Made by a program: the position numbers and the translations under genes
Shown: positions 1 through 9,732 of the stretch, piece after piece
Layout of the letters: each line of letters opens with the position of its first letter
Numbering within the stretch: the first letter of the stretch is position 1
Assembly: GCA_028278455.1 (NCBI GenBank)
Contig: JANQEH010000166.1
Span: forward strand, 31,371-95,370
Direction of reading: 5' to 3'
Origin: a bacterium
Lineage (GTDB): Bacteria > SM23-31
DNA length: 64,000 nt
Notes under the pieces: generated by a model
What the model saw: only the letters and a program-made list of their open reading frames with translations
What the model was told of the DNA's origin: nothing
Database searches by the model: none

Positions 1-1
1 A

Positions 2-1093
2 ATGCCCGGGGATAACATTGAGGTTGAGGTAGATTTGGTTGTACTTGCTGCCGGAATGATTCCGAATTCTGCAGATGGAGAGGCTATTAGGGCGCTTGAG
101 GATGCCAAAATAACTGCTGAGAAAGGCGAGACTGATGTTCAAAGGGATGCTGCGAAGGAAAAGATAGCGAAACTCGAAGAACATGAAGGAACCGAGATCC
201 TCAACCTGGGATATCGCCAGGGACCGGATCTACCGACCCTTGAGTATGGATTTCCTGACTCTCATTTCATTTGCTTCCCCTATGAAAGCCGCAGAACGGG
301 AATATACCCAGCCGGGAGTGTCCGCCAACCCATGGACAGTCTCAGCAGTAAAGAAGACGCGGCTGGAGCCGCATTAAAGGCCATCCAGTGTGTTGAGATG
401 ACAGACAGGGGTGAAGCAGTTCACCCTCGGGCCGGTGATAAGTCATACCCCGATTTCTTCATGCAGCGGTGTACTCAGTGCAAAAGATGTACTGAAGAGT
501 GCCCTTTCGGGGTGCTGAACGAAGATGAAAAAGGTACACCGTTGCTGAGCGCAACACGCTGCCGCAGGTGTGGTGTCTGCATGGGTGCATGCCCGGAAAG
601 AATAGTATCTTTTAAAGATTTCTCTGTTAATATGATTGCTTCAATGATCAAGGCTGTCAATGTCCCGGATGAATTCGAGGAAAAACCAAGAATACTGGCA
701 CTGCTATGTGAGAATGATGCCTTTCCGGCGCTCGATCTTGCCGGCCAGCATGGTCTTCAATACAGTCCTTTCGTTCGTGTTATTCCTGTCAGGTGCCTTG
801 GATCTGTAAACAGCATCTGGATATCCGAAGCTATCTCAACAGGATTCGATGGTATTATCCTTATCGGGTGTAAATACGGTGATGACTATCAATGCCATTT
901 CTGCAAGGGAAGTGAACTTGCTTTTGCCCGGGGCGATAATATTCGTGAAAAACTTGAGCAAATGCAGATGGAGAATCAGCGAGTAGAGCTTCATGAATTG
1001 CAGATATCTGATTACGAAAGGATCCCAGAGATATTCAATTCTTTTGCAGAGATGATAGAAGAGATTGGGATGAATCCATTTAAAGGTATGTAG
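2..1093 (+). CDS. qmoB: Quinone-interacting membrane-bound oxidoreductase subunit B, HdrA/MvhD-like (5'-truncated by window)
   Basis: Two 4Fe-4S motifs (CTQCKRCTEECP, CRRCGVCMGACP), C-terminal MvhD-like segment (VRCLGSVNSIWISEA...GCKYGDDYQCHFCKGSE) and terminal GMNPFKGM typical of QmoB; followed by qmoC. Confidence 0.85.
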   Translation: MPGDNIEVEVDLVVLAAGMIPNSADGEAIRALEDAKITAEKGETDVQRDAAKEKIAKLEEHEGTEILNLGYRQGPDLPTLEYGFPDSHFICFPYESRRTGIYPAGSVRQPMDSLSSKEDAAGAALKAIQCVEMTDRGEAVHPRAGDKSYPDFFMQRCTQCKRCTEECPFGVLNEDEKGTPLLSATRCRRCGVCMGACPERIVSFKDFSVNMIASMIKAVNVPDEFEEKPRILALLCENDAFPALDLAGQHGLQYSPFVRVIPVRCLGSVNSIWISEAISTGFDGIILIGCKYGDDYQCHFCKGSELAFARGDNIREKLEQMQMENQRVELHELQISDYERIPEIFNSFAEMIEEIGMNPFKGM

Positions 1094-1127
1094 AAAATGA
1101 CTATAAATAGACTGACTAATCATACAA

Positions 1128-2408
1128 ATGCAAATTAAAGAGAATAATATGCAGGATACAGTTGGAGAAAAAACTAAAGAGAGCCCTGAAGCGCCGGTTG
1201 TTGAAGAGAAAGAGATAGCGGTACGTATAGAACCGGATCTCGAGTTTATCCGGGCACTTAGTATGCAGGGTGGTGATCTTTTCAAAAAATGCATGCAGTG
1301 CGGGACCTGTTCGGCAACATGCTCTCTTTCACCGGATTCCAAACCATTCCCTTCCAAGGAGATGGCCTGGGCGGCATGGGGGATGAAAGAAAAATTGCTG
1401 AGAGATCCTGATGTCTGGTTATGCTTTCACTGCAATGACTGTTCGACAAAGTGTCCCCGAGGGGCAAGGCCTGGAGATGTACTCTCAGCCGTAAGGCAGG
1501 AGAGCGTAATCAATCATTCTTTTCCTCGATTTCTTGGAAGAATGGTGAATAAACCTCAATTTATCCCACTCCTTCTTGGTATCCCGGTACTGCTTCTCGG
1601 TCTTGCGCTGTTCCTTAGAGATCCGATCGGAGAAAAGCTCAATCTTTCAAATTTTACCGGAGATAGGATCATCTTCAATTACTCAAATATGTTCCCTCAT
1701 TGGCTAATAAACGGATTTTTCCTGATAATCAGCATGATCGCGCTAATTGCTATTCTAATAGGGATTAAACGATTCTGGAGAGAACTCAGGGCGATGTCTG
1801 GAAGCAATGGAAGAGCGGGTCCGGCAAAAAGCCTGATTTCAAGCGCTCTGGTATCCCTGAAGAATATTCTGATACACAAGAATTTTGACAAATGCACCAC
1901 TGTACATTCACGGTATATCTCTCATATGTTCGTCTTTTTCGGATTCATGGCATTATCCATGGTAACACTTTGGGTTATATCGTCAGGATTCAATCCGTTG
2001 ATCAAGACCGATTTTGTCTATCCTTTCGGATTCTGGAGCCCTTGGAAAGTACTTGCGAATCTTGGAGGACTTGCACTTCTTGGGGGACTAGCATTGATGA
2101 TAAGAGACCGCTTTCGAGATAATGAACATACTTCGACAGGATCTTATTTCGACTGGACATTAATCTCAACATTGTTAATAGTAACAATAACGGGATTTAT
2201 TACTGAGATCCTGCATTACGTACGGCTCGAGCCCCACAGGCATTTAGTTTATTTCGCGCATCTGGTATTTATCTGCGCCCTTATCCTGTATCTGCCTTAT
2301 TCAAAGTTTGCGCATCTGGTATATAGAACTGTAGCAATGATATACGCAGAATACAGCGGAAGAAATGTAGCGTCTTTGAGATCAAAAGAGATACAATATT
2401 CAGGTTAG
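1128..2408 (+). CDS. qmoC: QmoC: HdrC-like Fe-S domain fused to HdrE/NarI-like membrane cytochrome b domain (start may be 1149)
   Basis: CMQCGTCSATCSL and CFHCNDCSTKCPRGARPGDVLSAVRQ motifs, then several TM helices; adjacent to qmoB. Confidence 0.85.
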   Translation: MQIKENNMQDTVGEKTKESPEAPVVEEKEIAVRIEPDLEFIRALSMQGGDLFKKCMQCGTCSATCSLSPDSKPFPSKEMAWAAWGMKEKLLRDPDVWLCFHCNDCSTKCPRGARPGDVLSAVRQESVINHSFPRFLGRMVNKPQFIPLLLGIPVLLLGLALFLRDPIGEKLNLSNFTGDRIIFNYSNMFPHWLINGFFLIISMIALIAILIGIKRFWRELRAMSGSNGRAGPAKSLISSALVSLKNILIHKNFDKCTTVHSRYISHMFVFFGFMALSMVTLWVISSGFNPLIKTDFVYPFGFWSPWKVLANLGGLALLGGLALMIRDRFRDNEHTSTGSYFDWTLISTLLIVTITGFITEILHYVRLEPHRHLVYFAHLVFICALILYLPYSKFAHLVYRTVAMIYAEYSGRNVASLRSKEIQYSG

Positions 2409-2416
2409 GAGTAAAT

Positions 2417-2791
2417 ATGCGCTCAAAGGATATACTAAATAACAAACCGTCGGCCGCTGTGGCGGCTATCCCGATTACAATCATTTTACTCCCTGTACTC
2501 TATAGCATCTTTACTTTTGCGTTTGCACAGGAAAAAAAGGGTACAGAGCAGTTTCTGGAAATGCCTGATGCTGTTTATACAAAATGCGTTAGGGATACCG
2601 AATATATGAGGCATAACCACTGGGTGCTTTTAAGAGTAGTCAGAGAGGATGTTGTACGCTATGGAAAGAGAGGAGAGATCAGCCTGAAAAGGTGTGGTGA
2701 ATGCCATACAAGCAGAGAAAAATTCTGCAAAAAATGCCATGATGCAGTAAGCATGAAACCTGATTGCTATGGTTGTCACTATTATCCTTAA
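2417..2791 (+). CDS. dsrJ: DsrJ-type triheme cytochrome c
   Basis: N-terminal membrane anchor, three CxxCH motifs (CGECH, CKKCH, CYGCH) and the DsrJ-like TKCVRDTEYMRHNHW segment carrying the probable Cys heme ligand. Confidence 0.88.
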   Translation: MRSKDILNNKPSAAVAAIPITIILLPVLYSIFTFAFAQEKKGTEQFLEMPDAVYTKCVRDTEYMRHNHWVLLRVVREDVVRYGKRGEISLKRCGECHTSREKFCKKCHDAVSMKPDCYGCHYYP

Positions 2792-2816
2792 AATCCTAAT
2801 CTAAGGCAGGTTTAGA

Positions 2817-3557
2817 ATGGATAGAAGAGATTTTTTTAAAATTGCAGGAGGTACGATTCTGGCAGGAACTTCAGGAGTTTACGCTATTAGGCGCTTGACA
2901 GGTTCTATCCCCGGTAGTACCGTTGCGGACAGTCCCTTGACCGGTAAGAAATGGGGGATGGTTATCGACCTCAGTAAATGCGTTGAAGACTGCACAGCAT
3001 GCCTTGATGCCTGCAGATACGAGAATAATGTAGCTTTTCATCAAGATGAGAGATGGGATGTGCATTGGATCAGGAAAATCAGGCTTGAAAGTAAAATCGG
3101 TACAACTTCAACTGAAAAATCTGTGATCCTGCTGTGCAACCACTGTGAAAAACCACCGTGTGCCCAGGTCTGCCCGGTTCAGGCAACTTATAAACGCGAA
3201 GATGGAATAGTTGTCGTTGACCATCACAGATGCATAGGATGCAGATACTGTATGATAGCCTGCCCCTATAATGCAAGGTATTTTAACTTCAAAGACAAAG
3301 AGGATTGGTCCAATACAGACCGGCCAAAACGATCTCACGGGGTTGCTGAAGCGTGTAACTTATGTGCACACCGAATTGACTTAGGTGAGTTGCCGGCATG
3401 TGTTGAGGCATGCAGTAATGTTGGTGAAGGAGCAATAATGGTAGGAGACATGAACGATTCCGGGAGCGAAGTTGCAAAGATCATAATGGCTGAAGCTGTC
3501 AAAAGACTTAAGGAAGACCTGGGCACCGAGCCGAAAGTATACTATCTCGGCTTATAA
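2817..3557 (+). CDS. dsrO: DsrO-type periplasmic ferredoxin-like iron-sulfur protein
   Basis: MDRRDFFKIAGG Tat-like signal, several 4Fe-4S motifs (CNHCEKPPCAQVCP, CIGCRYCMIACPYNARYF), between dsrJ and dsrP. Confidence 0.85.
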   Translation: MDRRDFFKIAGGTILAGTSGVYAIRRLTGSIPGSTVADSPLTGKKWGMVIDLSKCVEDCTACLDACRYENNVAFHQDERWDVHWIRKIRLESKIGTTSTEKSVILLCNHCEKPPCAQVCPVQATYKREDGIVVVDHHRCIGCRYCMIACPYNARYFNFKDKEDWSNTDRPKRSHGVAEACNLCAHRIDLGELPACVEACSNVGEGAIMVGDMNDSGSEVAKIIMAEAVKRLKEDLGTEPKVYYLGL

Positions 3558-3581
3558 TTAACGGCAATAATGGGGTAATCC

Positions 3582-4769
3582 ATGGAAATAAAATTCGAGA
3601 GTTTAGACGGGAGTTCATTCGAATATCGTGTAATGATGATCATATTTGCATTTTTTTCGGTAGTGGGACTTCTGGCAACATGGTGGGTGATCGAAAAAGG
3701 AATATGGGTAACGGGAATGTATACGCGTGTTCCCTGGGGGTTGCAGATAGTTATGGCAGTATACTATATAGGGCTTTCAGCAGGATCTCTGGTAATCTCC
3801 GGTCTATATGGGGTTTTCGGGAAGGCTGAATACAAACCATTTGCAAGGATAGCCGTTTATGTGGCGATGCTGTTCCTTATTGCAGGTCTACTTTCGATCC
3901 TGACAGACCAGGGAAGAATGGACAGAGTGTTTGTTGAACCTTTCGTTCATTTTAACCTTCAGTCTATGTTTTCGATTAATCCGATTTTATATATAGGCCA
4001 TATTCTAATTTGTATTGTATATCTGTGGGCGCTATTCTGTGAAAAGAAAACTCTTACAAAGGTTATTGCAACTCTTGCGTTCGGATGGGCGTTCTGCGTA
4101 CACAGTGGAACAGGTGCTATTTTCGGATTTGGTGCGAGGGTATTATACGAATCGCCTTTGCTCCCGGCAAGTTTTGTCGCAGCTGCTATGGCATCCGGAA
4201 CTGCATTGATGATCCTTTTAATAGTAACCCTCTTTAAAATTACAAAACGGCATCTCGATGATGAATTGATTATCTGGTTAGGCAGGTTCCTTGCGATCTG
4301 TGTTCTGGTAGTAGTATATTTTCTTGCGGTAGAAAATGCTTACAGGGCATACGTTGTTGAACTCCGACATGCAGCTGTCTATTATCTGTTCGGCGGAATT
4401 CACAGCCTCTTATTCTGGATAGGCCTGATCTTTATCGGTTGTATAATTCCTATGTTCATCCTATTCCGCAAGAAAACAGGGAAATCGATACGCTGGATAG
4501 TTTTAGCTTCCAGTCTGGTTATCTTCGGTGTGTTGTGTGAAAGATATGTTATTGTGATACCGGGACTGACAAATCCGCCTGAGCTGTTTCCTGGTATGGA
4601 GATTACTTTTTCTGCAATACAGGAAGGATTTGCATCATATACTATAAGCTTTCTGGAAGTACTGCAGGCTGTAGGTGTTTTTGGTATTATCGGTTTTCTA
4701 TTCGGTTTGGGATTAAAATTGTTCAAGCTGCTGCCAACAGAGGCAAGGATCCTGGATCCAAATATATAG
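3582..4769 (+). CDS. dsrP: DsrP, NrfD/PsrC-family membrane quinone-interacting protein
   Basis: About ten TM segments, NrfD-family character, directly downstream of dsrO. Confidence 0.85.
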   Translation: MEIKFESLDGSSFEYRVMMIIFAFFSVVGLLATWWVIEKGIWVTGMYTRVPWGLQIVMAVYYIGLSAGSLVISGLYGVFGKAEYKPFARIAVYVAMLFLIAGLLSILTDQGRMDRVFVEPFVHFNLQSMFSINPILYIGHILICIVYLWALFCEKKTLTKVIATLAFGWAFCVHSGTGAIFGFGARVLYESPLLPASFVAAAMASGTALMILLIVTLFKITKRHLDDELIIWLGRFLAICVLVVVYFLAVENAYRAYVVELRHAAVYYLFGGIHSLLFWIGLIFIGCIIPMFILFRKKTGKSIRWIVLASSLVIFGVLCERYVIVIPGLTNPPELFPGMEITFSAIQEGFASYTISFLEVLQAVGVFGIIGFLFGLGLKLFKLLPTEARILDPNI

Positions 4770-4849
4770 GCGGGGCAAACTGAACGGCGCGAAATAGTAT
4801 ATTTGCTTAGATATAAATGAACGTTATGTAATCAAAAACTCAGGCTGTT

Positions 4850-6316
4850 ATGCTGAAACGAGTTCCATTTTACTGGAAACTTACAATTGCTTTCGCATTT
4901 GTTATTATGCTGATCCTTATGATCGATATATCACTTGAAAGGATCAGTGAGGTGAAACTAAGGTTCTTTTTGATCATAGCAGTGACTGTAATTCTCAGTT
5001 CAATTTCAGCATGGATGATTGTCCGTCTTACGGTCAGGCCTTCATTGAGTAAACTCGCTCAGGGAATGGATAAACTGGCAAAGAAGAGATTTGACGTCAG
5101 GCTCAATGAAAATGATAAGGATGAATTCGGACATATTTTTTCTTCTTTCAACGTCATGGCTGTTCTGATATCCTCATATCAGACAGAGTTGGTAAGGGCA
5201 AAGGATTTTCTTAACAGTATTCTTGAAAGCACTGCTGATATAATTATTTCCGTTAATGCACGAAAAGAGATATTGACTTTCAATTCAGGGGCTGAGAAAG
5301 CTCTTGGATATATGCGCGAAGAAGTTATCGGGAAACCTATTGAAATGATATTCGCAGATCCCGAAGAAAGGGAGGTGGCGATAAAGAGACTGAAATACGG
5401 GGATAACGTTGTGAATTTTGAAACGAAGTTTCTGACAAAAAGCGGTGAAGTAAAGGATGTGCTGTTAACTCTAACACTGATGCGCCATGCAGAGGGGACT
5501 TTCGTTGGTACATTTGGAATAAGCAAGGATATAACGGAGATGAAACGCCTGCAGAATCAGCTTATCCAGAGTCAACGTCTATCTGCTATCGGTGAAGTCT
5601 TTATCGGTATCCAGCATTCTATGAAGAACATGCTGAATACCTGTAAGGGAGGGGCTTACATGGTCAGGACGGGATTGGCAAAGGATAAAAGGGAGATGTT
5701 TGAAGAAGGGTGGGAAATAGTGCAGATTGGAATCGACCGCATGTCAGACCTCTCAAAAGATCTTCTGAAATATGTTAAGGACTGGAAACCGAAGCTCGAA
5801 CCGGTCGACCTGTCAAAAGTATTATCAGATATTGATACTGAGATCAGAAAAAGCGCAAAAGACAAGGGAATAGAATTCCATCTTGATATTGCAAAAGAAC
5901 TGCCGGAGATCCCCTGTGACGCGCCGATGATCCATTCTGTTATGATGGATATCGTATCAAATGCTGTAGATGCATGTTTCTGGAAAGATTATTCTGATTT
6001 GGAAAAACCTAATGTATGTGTCAAGGCATACCTCAGGAATGGCCGGGACAAAGCTGTACTTGAAGTTGCAGATAATGGATGTGGTATGACAGAGGAAGTG
6101 AAGAAGAAAATATTCACACCTTTTTTTAGTACAAAAAGTAAGGCGGGGACAGGGCTGGGCTTGTCAATTACTTCAAGAATGATTGAAGTTCATAATGGGA
6201 ATATCGATGTGGAATCTGAACCGGATATGGGAACAGTATTCCGTATCATGCTTCCCATGAATGTTAACCTCAAAAACAAGGAGATTAGTGATGGCAAAGA
6301 AAGTGCTGGTAATTGA
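4850..6316 (+). CDS. Membrane sensor histidine kinase (HAMP-PAS-HisKA-HATPase)
   Basis: Two N-terminal TM segments, PAS (ILESTADIIISVNARKEILTFNSGAEKALGY), H-box IQHSMKN, N/G1/G2 boxes (DNGCGM, GTGLGLSI). Confidence 0.9.
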   Translation: MLKRVPFYWKLTIAFAFVIMLILMIDISLERISEVKLRFFLIIAVTVILSSISAWMIVRLTVRPSLSKLAQGMDKLAKKRFDVRLNENDKDEFGHIFSSFNVMAVLISSYQTELVRAKDFLNSILESTADIIISVNARKEILTFNSGAEKALGYMREEVIGKPIEMIFADPEEREVAIKRLKYGDNVVNFETKFLTKSGEVKDVLLTLTLMRHAEGTFVGTFGISKDITEMKRLQNQLIQSQRLSAIGEVFIGIQHSMKNMLNTCKGGAYMVRTGLAKDKREMFEEGWEIVQIGIDRMSDLSKDLLKYVKDWKPKLEPVDLSKVLSDIDTEIRKSAKDKGIEFHLDIAKELPEIPCDAPMIHSVMMDIVSNAVDACFWKDYSDLEKPNVCVKAYLRNGRDKAVLEVADNGCGMTEEVKKKIFTPFFSTKSKAGTGLGLSITSRMIEVHNGNIDVESEPDMGTVFRIMLPMNVNLKNKEISDGKESAGN

Positions 6317-6740
6317 CGATGATGAAAACCAGGTGAGATTTTTAACTGTGGCCCTGGAAGAGTCCGGCTATGATGCATTGAAAGCGTATAATGGAAAGGA
6401 TGGACTGGAAATGATCCGGAATGAAAGACCGGATCTTGTCCTGCTGGACCTTATGATGCCCAAGAAAACAGGCTTTACCCTGTTTCATCAGCTTCGCAAG
6501 GATGATGAATACAAAGATCTGCCTGTTATTATGCTTAGCGGTGTTGCTGAAGTGCTGGAAGATCTTGATTCTTCTAGTGATGATACTCATGCAAGGCCAT
6601 ATGACAGCTTGCGCGAGGCGATGAGGGATAAGATCAGAAATATGAAAGGTGATGGCCTTCTTAAACCGGAAATGTTCATTGATAAACCGATCGATCCTGA
6701 ATTAGTGGTCGACAAGGTCAGAGAACTTATCGGAAACTGA
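6291..6740 (+). CDS. Single-domain response regulator; overlaps upstream kinase by 26 nt (track ORF starts upstream at 6261)
   Basis: MAKKVLVIDDDENQ...PDLVLLDLMMPKKTG...DKPIDPE receiver signature. Confidence 0.9.
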   Translation: MAKKVLVIDDDENQVRFLTVALEESGYDALKAYNGKDGLEMIRNERPDLVLLDLMMPKKTGFTLFHQLRKDDEYKDLPVIMLSGVAEVLEDLDSSSDDTHARPYDSLREAMRDKIRNMKGDGLLKPEMFIDKPIDPELVVDKVRELIGN

Positions 6741-6870
6741 TTGCCGGAATCAAGATTTGGTGTATTATGGCCTGATTACTTATTGAAGAATTATATAACT
6801 AATGAAAACCTGTCTGGATACGGACTTTGGAAATGCTTCCGGATTGAGGAAATATTGTATTCACTATGGA

Positions 6871-9639
6871 TCAATTAGAAAGAGCCTTACGAATCGCTTT
6901 TGATATTTCGTGAAGCCGGAATGGTTTCTGAAGGAAATCTATTGCCCCAAGATTTATTGCCTCCTCTGCTTTACCGTTCTGGCTGTATCCGCTCATTAGG
7001 ATCACTTTTACATTTGGATTTATCCTTTTCATTTCTTCAAAAGCTTCTTTGCCTGACATATCGGGCATGATCAGATCGAGAATGATAAGGTCAATATTAT
7101 TTTTATTGCCCTTGTATACCTCAGTAGCTTCCCTGCCATTCCCGGCTGTAAGGACCTTATAGCCAAGCTGGGTAAGCAGCGATTTTGAAAGACTTCTCTG
7201 ATTTGCTTCATCATCTACTACCAATAGTGTGGAATTACCTTTATATAAGGTTTGTTTCTCATTTGATACTGGTGGATTTTTTTTACTGACAGGCAGGTAT
7301 ATTGTGAAAGCAGTACCGGAAGAAGGTTTGCTTTCAACCATAATTAAACCGTTATGTTTCTTGATAATACCGTATACCATAGACAATCCCAAGCCTGTTC
7401 CTTTACCTACTGCTTTTGTTGTGAAGAAAGGCTCAAATATCTTTTCCTGGATATTCTCAGGTATTCCAATGCCTGAGTCTTTAATAATGATCTTGACATA
7501 ATTTCCAGATTTAAGATCGGCAGGAAGTTCAGAATCTCCAAAATCGGTTTCAAAATTCTCTGTTGAAATAGTTATCTCACCTTTATCGGGCATTGCGTCC
7601 CGAGCATTAATCAGCAGATTTGTGAAAACCTGATCGATCTGATTCTGATCAGCCATTACTCTCTTCAGCTTTGGATCAAGAATAAAATTTATCTCAATGC
7701 TCTTGTCGAATATTTTTTCGGATACCTTAACACAGTCTTTTAAAAGATTATTGATATCAAGACTTGCCGGTCGATAAAGATCATTTCTGGAGAAACTCAG
7801 TAGCTGTTTCGTGAGGTGGCCGGCTTTTTGAGAACCGCTAAGGATTACATCAACAGCCTGTCCCTCTATAGTGGATAAATCGTCAAATTTCATTTTCAGT
7901 AATTCTGCATATCCCATGGTGCTTGTTAAGATATTATTGAAATCATGTGCAATACCACCGGCTAATCTTCCAATGGATTCCATTTTCTGAGCATGAAAAA
8001 GCTGTGCTTCCAGTTTGAGTTTTTCCTCTTCGGTCTTTTTTTGTTGTATTGCTTTCGCGATTATTTCGCTTATTGCCTTTAGGAGATCAATATCCTCATT
8101 CTTCCAGTATTTATATTCTTTGACGGAATCAAATCCCATAAATCCCATTAGTTCATTGCCATTGAACAATGGTACTGCTAAAACAGATTTTATTCCCTTG
8201 TCAAGAAGCATATTTTTTTCCTTTTTTGCATCCAATGGCAGATTGTGGACAACGGGCGCATAAATTATTCCATGGTTTTCAAGGTTTTTAAACCACCATG
8301 GAATTGAATCAATCGAGATGTTTTTAAGGTTATTTCTTTGAGATTCGATACCCTTTGTACACCATTCGTGAGTGTTATTCACATTCTTTCCATTTTCAGA
8401 GGTTAGAAATATATAACTTCGGTCTACTTTTGTAAATCGACCGATACTTCTAAGAGCATAATTTAGACCGCTGTCAAGCTCTTCATCAGATAATGTCACA
8501 AAATAAGTTGAAATATTAGTAAGCAATTTTTCAATATCAAGTCTGTATTGAAGGGCTTTCTCAGATTTTTTTCGTTGAGTGATATCGAGAATCGAAAGTA
8601 TACTTTTATCTGTATTCGGTATCATTTCAACAGTTAACCATACATTTTTCAAATTAGAGTCTTTATCTATGAAAAGTGACTCGTATTTTTCAGGCGCTAA
8701 TCCCGGATCGGTCCTTCTGAGTCTATGAAAGTCGATCATTTCCTCCACATATTCCTGTTCAAAAAAGTCGGGAAAACTCAGTTTATTTTCTATGTCTTCC
8801 TTTGATAATCCTGACAGTATTTCAAATTCGGAATTAATAAGAGAGATTGTCATGTCATTCTCGATCAGCGCCATAGCCGAACCTGTATTCTCGAAAATCG
8901 TTTTATATTTATTCTCAGAGACTGCCAGCTGTTCATTTGCGGCCTGATGTTTTCTTTCGAGTCCCAGGTTCTGTTTAATGACAAATAGTGAAATAATTGA
9001 CATGAACAGGACAATTACCAGGGCAGAATAGTTTTGTTTTTTTATTATATTGTCTATTTCCTTATCCACATCCTCCAGGTATATACCCGTGCCAATAATC
9101 CATTCCCAGGGTTTGAATCCCTTGACAAATGATAGTTTTGGAACAAGCTTTTCAGAGTTGTCTTTCCACTGCCAGATATAATCTACGTATCCTTCACCCT
9201 CTGCTTCAACCTTCCGGACAAACTCAACGAACAGTTTTTTTCCGTTTGGATCTTTATAGTCAACAAGGCTTGTATTCTCGAGGTAAGGGGTATAGGGGTG
9301 CATGATCATATTAGGATACAGGTCATTTATCCAGAAATAATCCTTGTTTTCTGGACCATATCTTATTTTCCTGACCTGCTCAAGTGCCTGTTCTTTTGCA
9401 TCGCACGTACTTAATAGTCCCTGAAGTTCGAGATCATGAAAATATTCAACAACGTTATATACTGAATAAACCAACTCACTGATCATCAATTTTTTCTGTT
9501 CGATAAGGTCCTTCTCAACTGCCGGGATGAATATCATGAACCTTGCAGCTATAAACAGTAAAACCGTAAGAGTTACGGGGATAAATATCCTGATGTAACT
9601 CAATTTACTATTAATTATATTGTCTCTGATCAAAAGCAT
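6871..9639 (-). CDS. Hybrid sensor histidine kinase (Cache-PAS-GAF-HisKA-HATPase-REC)
   Basis: Periplasmic Cache (RYGPENKDYFWINDLYPNMIMHPY...WEWIIGTGIY), HDFNN H-box, GTGLGLSMVYG, C-terminal receiver LIILDLIMPDMSG. Confidence 0.93.
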   Translation of the reverse strand: MLLIRDNIINSKLSYIRIFIPVTLTVLLFIAARFMIFIPAVEKDLIEQKKLMISELVYSVYNVVEYFHDLELQGLLSTCDAKEQALEQVRKIRYGPENKDYFWINDLYPNMIMHPYTPYLENTSLVDYKDPNGKKLFVEFVRKVEAEGEGYVDYIWQWKDNSEKLVPKLSFVKGFKPWEWIIGTGIYLEDVDKEIDNIIKKQNYSALVIVLFMSIISLFVIKQNLGLERKHQAANEQLAVSENKYKTIFENTGSAMALIENDMTISLINSEFEILSGLSKEDIENKLSFPDFFEQEYVEEMIDFHRLRRTDPGLAPEKYESLFIDKDSNLKNVWLTVEMIPNTDKSILSILDITQRKKSEKALQYRLDIEKLLTNISTYFVTLSDEELDSGLNYALRSIGRFTKVDRSYIFLTSENGKNVNNTHEWCTKGIESQRNNLKNISIDSIPWWFKNLENHGIIYAPVVHNLPLDAKKEKNMLLDKGIKSVLAVPLFNGNELMGFMGFDSVKEYKYWKNEDIDLLKAISEIIAKAIQQKKTEEEKLKLEAQLFHAQKMESIGRLAGGIAHDFNNILTSTMGYAELLKMKFDDLSTIEGQAVDVILSGSQKAGHLTKQLLSFSRNDLYRPASLDINNLLKDCVKVSEKIFDKSIEINFILDPKLKRVMADQNQIDQVFTNLLINARDAMPDKGEITISTENFETDFGDSELPADLKSGNYVKIIIKDSGIGIPENIQEKIFEPFFTTKAVGKGTGLGLSMVYGIIKKHNGLIMVESKPSSGTAFTIYLPVSKKNPPVSNEKQTLYKGNSTLLVVDDEANQRSLSKSLLTQLGYKVLTAGNGREATEVYKGNKNNIDLIILDLIMPDMSGKEAFEEMKRINPNVKVILMSGYSQNGKAEEAINLGAIDFLQKPFRLHEISKAIRKALSN

Positions 9640-9681
9640 AGCATCGCTTAGTTGTTGTTTTATAATATTAATGAATATTGG

Positions 9682-9717
9682 GATCGAAGAGGCGGTTCTT
9701 TCTCCGCCTCTTCGATC
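9682..9717 (-). terminator. Strong hairpin after the chemoreceptor gene, before the hybrid kinase gene
   Basis: Perfect 14-bp stem GATCGAAGAGGCGG / CCGCCTCTTCGATC with 8-nt loop; no clear U-tract. Confidence 0.55.
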
Positions 9718-9732
9718 AACAAATCATTATCT

